Below the pieces are notes generated by a model. It was not told the DNA's origin and searched no databases. It saw nothing but the letters and a program-made list of their open reading frames with translations. Below are positions 1-5,015 of a DNA stretch of 5,409 nucleotides, in pieces; positions within the stretch are counted from its first letter, which is position 1; every line of letters starts with the position of its first letter. Both the position numbers and the translations under genes were made by a program. Location of the stretch: the NCBI GenBank assembly GCA_017533545.1, contig JAFXHW010000003.1:1-5409 (forward strand). The letters are read 5' to 3'. This DNA is from Clostridia bacterium (GTDB taxonomy: Bacteria > Bacillota_A > Clostridia > Oscillospirales > CAG-272).

Positions 1-60
1 AGTAAACCCCCGCCCTACAAAGGGGTATGGGCTAAGCCCCATGCCTTTGTAATACAAAGG
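1..60. repeat. Edge of a probable dispersed palindromic repeat with nested inverted copies of ACAAAGG
   Basis: The 7-mer ACAAAGG occurs at 17-23, inverted (CCTTTGT) at 44-50, and direct again at 54-60. The first and second copies can pair, with an inner stem GGGC/GCCC (29-32 with 36-39) around a TAA loop. Alternatively the second and third copies can pair around an AAT loop. The two folds are mutually exclusive. Read on the minus strand, the outermost part contains TTGTAGGGCGGGGG, which resembles intergenic palindromic repeats I recall from gut Clostridia genomes; this is pattern memory, not a search. The element is cut by the window edge, so its full length is unknown. It could instead be a leader structure of the gene at 116. 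Confidence 0.4.
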
Positions 61-100
61 CGAAACTGGCGATAAACGGAACGATAAATAAGAATTTGAC

Positions 101-108
101 GGAGGGAG
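101..108 (+). promoter_or_regulatory. Strong ribosome binding site of the small membrane protein gene
   Basis: GGAGGGAG lies seven bases before the ATG at 116. It fixes the start and is the main evidence that this unrecognised reading frame is a real gene. Confidence 0.8.
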
Positions 109-115
109 AATAAGT

Positions 116-442
116 ATGAAAAAAATATCAGGGCAAGGTATTATTTTGTTTTTATCTATAATTGCCCCATCACTATACATTTTAATGTATCTTCCGCTTT
201 GGAATGGAAAAGAATTGTTACTCTATAGTGTATTGTCGACCATACTCTTCGTCTTTCAATGCATATCCCTTGGACTGGCAATCCTGCAATTATTGTTTGT
301 TAAATTGAGAAATAGCGATAGTTGTTTATTGACGTTGGTGTTCGGTCTCTTTTTTATCAGTTCACTTTTGCTTACGTGCTTCGTTGGGTTCATCTTTACC
401 TTGGAGTTATTCAATATTCAGTGGTTTCCCGCTCAACGTTAA
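116..442 (+). CDS. Small hypothetical membrane protein, three predicted helices
   Basis: I do not recognise this 108-residue protein. It starts at an ATG with an excellent ribosome binding site, GGAGGGAG at 101-108, seven bases upstream, so it is very likely translated. The protein is strongly hydrophobic, with predicted membrane segments at about residues 8-27, 34-62 and 69-98. Few charged residues occur: MKK at the start, a short KLRNSD stretch near residues 63-68 and a final QR. There is no cleavable signal peptide pattern, catalytic motif or metal-binding motif. GC is about 35%, well below the roughly 50% or more of the other genes, which suggests recent acquisition or an accessory gene. 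A weak promoter could lie at TTGTAA (47-52) and GATAAA (71-76). It is followed by a hairpin at 469-500 and appears monocistronic. An immunity or small accessory membrane protein is possible, but nothing here proves it. Confidence 0.75.
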   Translation: MKKISGQGIILFLSIIAPSLYILMYLPLWNGKELLLYSVLSTILFVFQCISLGLAILQLLFVKLRNSDSCLLTLVFGLFFISSLLLTCFVGFIFTLELFNIQWFPAQR

Positions 443-468
443 AATAAATTCCAATTTACCGAATAGCA

Positions 469-500
469 AATGCCGACAGATCTTGAAATCTGTCGGCATT
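469..500. terminator. Hairpin terminator between convergent genes
   Basis: A perfect 13-base stem (469-481 with 488-500) closes on the loop CTTGAA. It lies 27 bases after the stop of the small membrane protein gene. The plus-strand 3' flank is AT-rich (AATTATTTGTTT) rather than a clean T run. The minus-strand flank is TGCTATT. It may therefore act in both directions, also for the chrA pair, but the U tract is weak on either side. Confidence 0.6.
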
Positions 501-505
501 AATTA

Positions 506-544
506 TTTGTTTACCGCGGAGCAAAACCACGCCATATAAACAAA
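506..544. repeat. Second inverted repeat in the convergent intergenic gap
   Basis: TTTGTTTA (506-513) pairs perfectly with TAAACAAA (537-544). Inside, CGCGG (515-519) can pair with CCACG (527-531) with one mismatch. Neither side has a good T run. It could be a transcript-end structure for the chrA genes or a small repeat element. The rest of the gap from 443 to 596 holds nothing else I can support, apart from a 7-T run at 592-598 overlapping the stop of the chrA-family gene. Confidence 0.4.
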
Positions 545-596
545 CTGACTATAATTTCTCCGCTAATTTTGCACACCCTTTTAAGCGGCGATTTTT

Positions 597-1181
597 TTAT
601 GCCAATTTTAATACGATGTAATCGTACAGCGCGAAAATACCTGCGCCGATCGTTCCGGATATCACAATCATCAATACCGAATTGATTTTTGTCTTTCGTA
701 AAATAATAAAGGTTGCAGCGGCAATTATTACAGAAAGAAGGTCAACACTACCGATCGCTGTCAGATCCGACGTGCCGAAAAATGCCATAAATATCAGCAA
801 CAGTCCGGCCGATGCGATAAGTCCGCTTACCGTTGGGCGTATTCCGTAGAGAAGACCGCTGAAAAGCGATCCGCTGCGGTATTTTCGGTAAAGAGTGCAG
901 AGCAGCATTGTGATGATGAACGAGGGGAGCATGCAGGCGAAGGTGGCGAGCACTCCGCCGAACGGGCCGCCCATCTTTATGCCGACAAAGGTGGCAGAGT
1001 TTATGGCGAAGGGTCCGGGAGTCATTTCCGATATGGTGATCATATCGACAAACTCGGTAACGCTGAGCCAGGCACGGTCATCGACGATCATCGAGCGGAT
1101 CAGCGGGATCGATGCGTGCCCACCGCCGATGGAGAAAAAACCGATCTGCAAATAGCAGAAGAATATTTTAAGGAAGATCAT
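597..1181 (-). CDS. ChrA-family transporter, short form, second subunit
   Basis: This 194-residue inner-membrane protein corresponds to one half of the duplicated ChrA (chromate ion transporter, CHR) family. Two family signatures are visible: FFSIGGGHASIPL at residues 15-27 and MTPGPFAINSATFVG at 53-67. Five or six hydrophobic segments follow, at about 75-98, 110-135, 145-161 and 168-190. The length is normal for a short-chain ChrA. The ATG at 1181 overlaps the stop of the preceding chrA gene in an ATGA arrangement, and AAGGGGG at 1189-1195 supplies a ribosome binding site, so the two are probably translationally coupled. In short-chain pairs both halves are generally needed and are thought to form a heterodimer. 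Some members export chromate. The physiological substrate here is unknown, so the chromate name should be read as a family label. Family assignment is sure; substrate is not. Confidence 0.92.
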   Translation of the reverse strand: MIFLKIFFCYLQIGFFSIGGGHASIPLIRSMIVDDRAWLSVTEFVDMITISEMTPGPFAINSATFVGIKMGGPFGGVLATFACMLPSFIITMLLCTLYRKYRSGSLFSGLLYGIRPTVSGLIASAGLLLIFMAFFGTSDLTAIGSVDLLSVIIAAATFIILRKTKINSVLMIVISGTIGAGIFALYDYIVLKLA

Positions 1182-1789
1182 TTCTTTTCCCCCTTTTTGC
1201 TCTTTTCGCGAATTAGGGTGACGATCATGCCCAAAAGCGCACCCGCGACTATTATGTATATCGCGTGGACGTTAAAAAGGAAGGAAGCCAATAAGGACAG
1301 TGCACATATAACGAGAGCGGGAATATCGCGCGCACGCTTTGTGGCATTGTCCATCATGTCGATGCAAAGAGATACTATCACCGCACCGACGGCAGTCTGC
1401 AGTCCGCGAAGCAGATAGACTACGGCGGCGCTGTCACGCAGGGAATCGTAGAATACCGACACCAAGGAGATGATCAAAAGTGGGGGTATAATGCTGCCCA
1501 CCATGGCGGCGACCGAGCCCCAGAATCCTGCGACGGTGTATCCGACGAGCATGAGTGCGTTGCCTGCTATGGTGCCGGGCGACGATTGCGCGAGAGCGAT
1601 CAGGTCAGTGACCTCATCCTCACTCAGCCAACCGTATTTGCGGCAGAATTTGTCGCGTATCATATTTAGTACTACAAATCCGCCGCCGAAGGCCAGTGCG
1701 CTCGTTACAAGTGTGTCGATAAATATTCGTAAAATCAGCTTTGGACGGCTCGATTGGTATGTTGTGCCTGTCCGATTTTGATTATCCAT
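1178..1789 (-). CDS. ChrA-family transporter, short form, first subunit
   Basis: This 203-residue membrane protein is the other half of the short-chain ChrA pair. The family signatures are AFGGGFVVLNMIRDKF at residues 33-48, GWLSEDEVTDLIALAQ at 53-68 and SSPGTIAGNALMLVGY at 69-84. The corresponding motifs in the downstream partner are diverged, as expected for two non-identical halves. Hydrophobic segments lie at about 23-43, 84-113, 122-145 and 155-192. The N-terminal 17 residues are polar, and the C-terminus is lysine-rich (REKSKKGEKK), probably cytoplasmic. The ATG at 1789 has GAGGA (1794-1798) four bases upstream and a near-consensus promoter at 1820-1848. It is the first gene of a two-gene operon and is divergent from the YihY-family gene. 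No regulator such as ChrB is adjacent, so an inducer cannot be inferred. Confidence 0.92.
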   Translation of the reverse strand: MDNQNRTGTTYQSSRPKLILRIFIDTLVTSALAFGGGFVVLNMIRDKFCRKYGWLSEDEVTDLIALAQSSPGTIAGNALMLVGYTVAGFWGSVAAMVGSIIPPLLIISLVSVFYDSLRDSAAVVYLLRGLQTAVGAVIVSLCIDMMDNATKRARDIPALVICALSLLASFLFNVHAIYIIVAGALLGMIVTLIREKSKKGEKK

Positions 1790-1819
1790 TTTGTCCTCAA
1801 AAAAGTGTTATGATGTATT

Positions 1820-1848
1820 ATTGTATCATATTTTTTTGCGCCTTTCAA
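1820..1848 (-). promoter_or_regulatory. Sigma-A type promoter of the chrA pair
   Basis: On the minus strand, TTGAAA (1843-1848) is followed by a 17-base spacer and TACAAT (1820-1825). Each box matches the consensus at five of six positions with ideal spacing. The predicted transcript start near 1812 leaves a leader of roughly 23 bases that carries the GAGGA ribosome binding site. Confidence 0.7.
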
Positions 1849-1877
1849 TGCCTTTTTGTCTTTTTAGACGCTATATT

Positions 1878-1903
1878 TAAAGAATAACGATAAAGAATAA
1901 CGA
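1878..1903. repeat. Perfect 13-base tandem repeat in the divergent promoter region
   Basis: TAAAGAATAACGA is present twice in direct contact, at 1878-1890 and 1891-1903. It sits just upstream of the expected -35 position of the YihY-gene promoter and about 30 bases behind the chrA -35 box. The position suits an operator or activator site, but a chance tandem duplication is possible. Confidence 0.55.
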
Positions 1904-1925
1904 GAGTCATATCGGACAAACTAAA

Positions 1926-1936
1926 TATAATATAAT
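1926..1936 (+). promoter_or_regulatory. Probable -10 region of the YihY-family gene
   Basis: Two overlapping perfect TATAAT boxes occur at 1926-1931 and 1931-1936. No convincing TTGACA-like box lies 16-18 bases upstream, so the promoter may need an activator; the tandem repeat at 1878-1903 is well placed for one. A start of transcription near 1938-1943 would leave a short leader before the GTG at 1968. Confidence 0.45.
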
Positions 1937-1954
1937 GATGTTATATGTCATAAA

Positions 1955-1963
1955 AGAGGGTGA
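1955..1963 (+). promoter_or_regulatory. Ribosome binding site that decides the GTG start of the YihY-family gene
   Basis: AGAGGGTGAT ending at 1963 is close to the full anti-16S complement and lies four bases before the in-frame GTG at 1968. The upstream ATG at 1935 has no ribosome binding site and overlaps a TATAAT box. Confidence 0.7.
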
Positions 1964-1967
1964 TGGC

Positions 1968-2831
1968 GTGAAATGGGGAAAAGAAGGTCGGTACGATAGA
2001 GCGATCAAAAATGTGCGCGCAATATCGCGTAGGCTGGATGACGACGGGGTGTACGTTTATGCGGCACATTCATCCTTTTTCGTGGTCATTTCGGCTTTTC
2101 CCTTTATAATGCTCCTTTTGAATCTTCTTCGGTATATTTTTCCCTTCGGCGAGCATGAGCTTTACAGCCTCGCCTGCGAATATCTGCCCCAAAAGCTTCT
2201 GCCATATGCCGACGTTCTGGTGTCCGAGCTCTATTCGAACAGCGGCATCCCTATAATATCGATATCTGCCCTCGTCGTGCTCTGGACGGCATCGCAGGGC
2301 CTTCGGGGTATAATCAAGGGGCTTCGCGGGATATATCACAGCGAAAAAAGCGGATATATTAAAAACAGTATCGTTTCGCTTTTTATGACAGTGATCTTTA
2401 TCACTTTGATAACAGTCACGCTTGCACTAATCTTTTTCGGGCATACGATAATTGTTCGAATCGAGGATCATTTTTCGATTGCTCTGCGGGAAAATGTTTT
2501 TTACATCTTAATTAAAAATATGCTGATGCCCGCGCTTATTATCGGCGGACTTGTTGGCGTGTATTCGTCGCAGAGCGCGAGCAGAATGAAGCCCTCCTCG
2601 CATTTTGTGGGCGCGGCATTTACCGGAGTGGCCTGGATAATATTTTCCCGCGGATACGCATTTTATATCGACGTTTTCGCCGACTATTCCTATATCTACG
2701 GCTCGCTTACGGCAATCGTCCTTTTCATGCTCTGGCTATATGCCTGCATGACCATTCTCTTTTGCGGAGCTGAGCTGAATCTGTATCTTTATACCCGACG
2801 AAGGGAAAGAAATATATTAAGTAAGAAATAA
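1968..2831 (+). CDS. YihY/virulence factor BrkB family membrane protein
   Basis: This is a six-helix inner-membrane protein of the YihY/BrkB family (Pfam Virul_fac_BrkB), whose molecular function is not settled. The family was once annotated as ribonuclease BN, which is now considered wrong. From the GTG start the protein has 287 residues, normal for the family. Visible hallmarks are YAAHSSFFVVISAFPFIMLL near residues 31-50, the LWTASQGLRGIIKGLRGIY stretch at about 105-123, and the C-terminal YGSLTAIVLFMLWLY ... CGAELN region at about 244-270. Helices are predicted at about 35-55, 93-113, 133-158, 178-199, 212-232 and 245-271, with a basic tail rich in RRR and KK. I chose GTG 1968 over ATG 1935 (298 residues) because of the ribosome binding site and promoter positions. 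It appears monocistronic, with its own terminator. Confidence 0.93.
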   Translation: MKWGKEGRYDRAIKNVRAISRRLDDDGVYVYAAHSSFFVVISAFPFIMLLLNLLRYIFPFGEHELYSLACEYLPQKLLPYADVLVSELYSNSGIPIISISALVVLWTASQGLRGIIKGLRGIYHSEKSGYIKNSIVSLFMTVIFITLITVTLALIFFGHTIIVRIEDHFSIALRENVFYILIKNMLMPALIIGGLVGVYSSQSASRMKPSSHFVGAAFTGVAWIIFSRGYAFYIDVFADYSYIYGSLTAIVLFMLWLYACMTILFCGAELNLYLYTRRRERNILSKK

Positions 2832-2856
2832 AACACCCTTGGCAGGGTGTTTTTTT
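2831..2856. terminator. Bidirectional terminator shared by the YihY-family gene and the ftsW-murG-ftsQ genes
   Basis: AAACACCCT (2831-2839) and AGGGTGTTT (2844-2852) form a stem around TGGC, followed on the plus strand by an unbroken T run from 2850 to 2856. The stem begins on the last base of the YihY-gene stop codon. On the minus strand it follows the ftsQ stop directly and is trailed by TTTTATTTC, so it can end both convergent transcripts. Confidence 0.85.
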
Positions 2857-3775
2857 AAAATTCGGGAGTGCCGATTATGTAATATGCGGGGTCGTTTTCA
2901 ACGTTTATCGTGCCCTTGTCGCGGGCGTCAAGCTTTGCGATGATTCGCGAGGCAATAGCGATTTTTTTGCCGATATCCTCAATCGATCCGACATCAACGC
3001 GGAGGCGGTCGCCGTAGACGAAGTAGATGGCGAATCGGTTGGAAAAGTCGACTAAGGTGATGTTCCGTCCAAGCTCGGAATTTGCAAAGGTGTTGAGCAT
3101 TTCGCGGGCGTAGGAAAGGTAACTTTCGTTGTCAAACACGACCACCTCACCGACAACGGCGCGCTTTACCGATTGGGTTTTAAGCTTGATTATCTGCTCG
3201 TAGTCGAGAAGAAGGGTGGTCATCGAGTTTGTTCTTTCAAGTACGCGCATCGATTCGGAGAGCACAAAATACTCGCCGCAGAGCTCAAAATAGTATTTAG
3301 GCTCCTCGTCATAGACGGTGATCGACAGAGTGTCGGGTAAGTTGCGGCGGATTTTGACAGATTTGATATACGGACAGCCGGTGGTGATCGATTTTTCGAT
3401 ATCCGATTTGTTTATCGCATAGATATTCTGACCGATATCTATCCCTGATGCGGCGATGATGTCGCCTTCGTCGTAGCGGGTAAGACCATCGACCGATATT
3501 TCGCCGATGCGCAGAAATACCGATACGCAGGCGCTGGCGAAAATGATAACGACAGCCAAAGCGGCACAAATAGTCAGCGCGGTGTGTATCTTGCGGCGTC
3601 TTATCGCGCGGCGCTGGGACTCTTCAAAGGAGGAGCGCGAGAGTATCTGCGCGTTTTCTTCGCCAAGGTCCTGCCCGTCGAAGCTGCTCTTAACACCCGC
3701 AACACCCGCATCACCGAAATCGGTGTCGTTTATCGAGGTATATTCACTTCTTTCGTTGAAATTCTCTGTATTCAT
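2855..3775 (-). CDS. ftsQ: Cell division protein FtsQ/DivIB
   Basis: This 306-residue bitopic membrane protein is the FtsQ/DivIB divisome component, which with FtsL and FtsB/DivIC connects the septal peptidoglycan synthase to the division site. It has a long acidic cytoplasmic tail (residues 1-55), a basic RRAIRRRK patch (55-62), one membrane helix (about 66-88) and an external POTRA domain. The POTRA domain runs from ISVDGLTRYDEGDI (93-106) through NIYAINKSDIEKSI and PYIKSVKIRRNLPDTLSITVYDEEP (to about 159). The C-terminal FtsQ beta domain extends to residue 306, with the DRLRVDVGS strand near 256-264. It lies 45 bases after murG on the same strand and is the last gene before the terminator at 2831-2856. 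Its nearest Shine-Dalgarno-like sequence is 21 bases from the ATG, behind a hairpin. In Bacillota the same gene is often called divIB. Confidence 0.92.
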   Translation of the reverse strand: MNTENFNERSEYTSINDTDFGDAGVAGVKSSFDGQDLGEENAQILSRSSFEESQRRAIRRRKIHTALTICAALAVVIIFASACVSVFLRIGEISVDGLTRYDEGDIIAASGIDIGQNIYAINKSDIEKSITTGCPYIKSVKIRRNLPDTLSITVYDEEPKYYFELCGEYFVLSESMRVLERTNSMTTLLLDYEQIIKLKTQSVKRAVVGEVVVFDNESYLSYAREMLNTFANSELGRNITLVDFSNRFAIYFVYGDRLRVDVGSIEDIGKKIAIASRIIAKLDARDKGTINVENDPAYYIIGTPEF

Positions 3776-3802
3776 ACACTTTTCGCGCTTTCGCGCACCT
3801 TC
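3776..3802 (-). promoter_or_regulatory. Unusual ribosome binding site of ftsQ with a hairpin between the SD and the ATG
   Basis: Read on the minus strand, GAAGGT (3797-3802) is followed at once by GCGC-GAAA-GCGC (3796 down to 3785), a four-pair stem closed by a GNRA-type loop. The nine bases GAAAAGTGT then lead to the ATG at 3775. Linear spacing is 21 bases, but 9 if the hairpin is formed. No closer SD is visible. Confidence 0.45.
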
Positions 3803-3820
3803 GGATTTGTTTTTGATGTC

Positions 3821-4951
3821 TTACTTTTTTAAAACGTTTTTCAAAAGATCGTCGTAAAGGAGGTCGGCACAGTTGAGCAGGGCAAAATCAGCAATCGCCT
3901 CGCCCATTTTTCTCAGTCGCTCGCGGTCGTCGAGTAAAGCGGCGACTTCGCGGGTCAGAGCACATCCCTCGCTTGATCCTATCGCGAGATTCTTTTCTTC
4001 GATGACGACAGCCGCACCCTTTAATTCGAGCGCGTGCGCGTTTTTGTATTGGTGGTTGTCGGTTACATAGGGGGAGGGGATGAGAATGCAGGGCTTCTTC
4101 TGAGCGGCGAGCTCGGAAAGAGTCATGGCCCCTGCACGGTTGATAACGATATCAGCCGCCGCCATGCGCTGGGGCATATCGTAGATGTATTCGAGAAATT
4201 CGAGGTTGGGGCACTTGTCAAGTCCCATCTCTTCGAATTTTTGCCGTGCGGCCTTGTATTCGAGCGATCCCGTCGCGTGAACATGCAGTACGTCGGGGCG
4301 CTTCGATGAAAAGTCGCGCATAAGCTCGAGAACTGCGTCGTTTACCGGCTCGGCCCCCATGCTTCCGCCGCAGGAGAGGATCATGAAGCGGTATTTCCCA
4401 TCAATACCGAGGGCTTTGCGGGCCTCGTCATGAGTAATATCGCTAAACCCACCGCGAAGGGGATTGCCTACGCGGTATGCCTTTTCGGGTACTTTAAGTC
4501 GGGAGATTGTCTCCTCAAAATTGACGTATATGCGGTCGACTTTGTGTTGCAGCATGCGTACAGCCACGCCCGGAATAGCATTCGATTCGTGGAGTACGGT
4601 GGGAATTCCCATTTTTGCGGCGGCATTGCATATCGGATAGCAAGCGTATCCGCCGGTGCCTACCACAAGATCGGGCTTTTGCTCACGCAGCAACTTTTTG
4701 GCCTTGAAAGACGAGCTTATAAGCAGAAAAGCGGTTTTGATATTGGAAAGAGAGAGTGAACGGCGAAGCCCCTGGATCTCGATGTGGTCAAGGGGGTATC
4801 CTGCCGCCTTGACAAGCTTGTTTTCGATTCCGCGCGATGTTCCGACAAAGGAAATAACGGCGTCTTCTTCGCGTTCCTTTAATATATTGGCAATAGCAAT
4901 GGCGGGATTGACGTGTCCGCCGGTGCCGCCGCCCGACATAATTATACGCAT
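3821..4951 (-). CDS. murG: MurG, lipid II synthase (GlcNAc transferase)
   Basis: MurG transfers GlcNAc from UDP-GlcNAc to lipid I on the inner face of the membrane, making lipid II for peptidoglycan. From the ATG at 4951 the protein has 376 residues, slightly longer than the usual 350-370. The N-terminal Rossmann domain shows SGGGTGGH at 6-13, VGTGGYACYP near 97-106 and the HESNAIPG motif at 121-128. The C-terminal donor-binding domain shows SCGGSMGAEPVN near 193-204, NRAGAMTLSEL at 271-281 and PSPYVTDNHQYKNA at 292-305, the Gram-positive style donor loop. All key glycine, histidine and glutamate positions look intact. The reading frame stays open to 5068 inside ftsW, but MurG homology starts at MRIIMSGGG, so I use 4951. 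It lies 64 bases after ftsW and 45 before ftsQ, almost certainly one transcript. Confidence 0.95.
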   Translation of the reverse strand: MRIIMSGGGTGGHVNPAIAIANILKEREEDAVISFVGTSRGIENKLVKAAGYPLDHIEIQGLRRSLSLSNIKTAFLLISSSFKAKKLLREQKPDLVVGTGGYACYPICNAAAKMGIPTVLHESNAIPGVAVRMLQHKVDRIYVNFEETISRLKVPEKAYRVGNPLRGGFSDITHDEARKALGIDGKYRFMILSCGGSMGAEPVNDAVLELMRDFSSKRPDVLHVHATGSLEYKAARQKFEEMGLDKCPNLEFLEYIYDMPQRMAAADIVINRAGAMTLSELAAQKKPCILIPSPYVTDNHQYKNAHALELKGAAVVIEEKNLAIGSSEGCALTREVAALLDDRERLRKMGEAIADFALLNCADLLYDDLLKNVLKK

Positions 4952-4994
4952 TTTTTGTGTTTGCGCCGCGATTTTTCTTTGGGCGCATCCTTTC
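4952..4994 (-). promoter_or_regulatory. Unusual ribosome binding site of murG with a hairpin between the SD and the ATG
   Basis: On the minus strand, GAAAGGA (4988-4994) is directly followed by TGCGCC (4982-4987), a 14-base A-rich loop and GGCGCA (4962-4967), a perfect six-pair stem. Ten bases, AACACAAAAA, then lead to the ATG at 4951. Linear spacing of 36 bases is too long for normal initiation, but falls to 10 if the hairpin forms. No closer SD is present. Initiation without an SD on the A-rich segment is the alternative. Confidence 0.45.
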
Positions 4995-5015
4995 AAAATA
5001 ATATGTAACTGATCT

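Noticed and set aside
1..75. Open reading frame in frame 1 on the plus strand ending with TAA at 73-75, which could be the end of an upstream gene
   Set aside because: Only 24 codons are visible, the translation shows no recognisable motif, and the stretch is dominated by inverted repeats that explain its composition better. It cannot be excluded without sequence to the left.
70..88. CGATAAA repeated at 70-76 and 82-88, partly shared with ACGATAAA at 1887-1894
   Set aside because: The motif is short and AT-rich; the recurrence is compatible with chance and I see no further matching context.
895..1781. Plus-strand frames of 86-103 codons opposite the chrA pair
   Set aside because: They are antisense shadows of conserved transporter genes, with no family features or start signals.
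4788..4988. Minus-strand frame starting at the ATG at 4988, overlapping the SD-like sequence before murG
   Set aside because: It is very arginine-rich and lies in another frame of murG. The GAAAGGA runs into its ATG with no usable spacing.
3507..5012. Several plus-strand frames of 65-118 codons opposite ftsQ and murG
   Set aside because: They lie antisense to conserved genes, have unnatural composition and no good ribosome binding sites; they reflect codon bias in the real genes.
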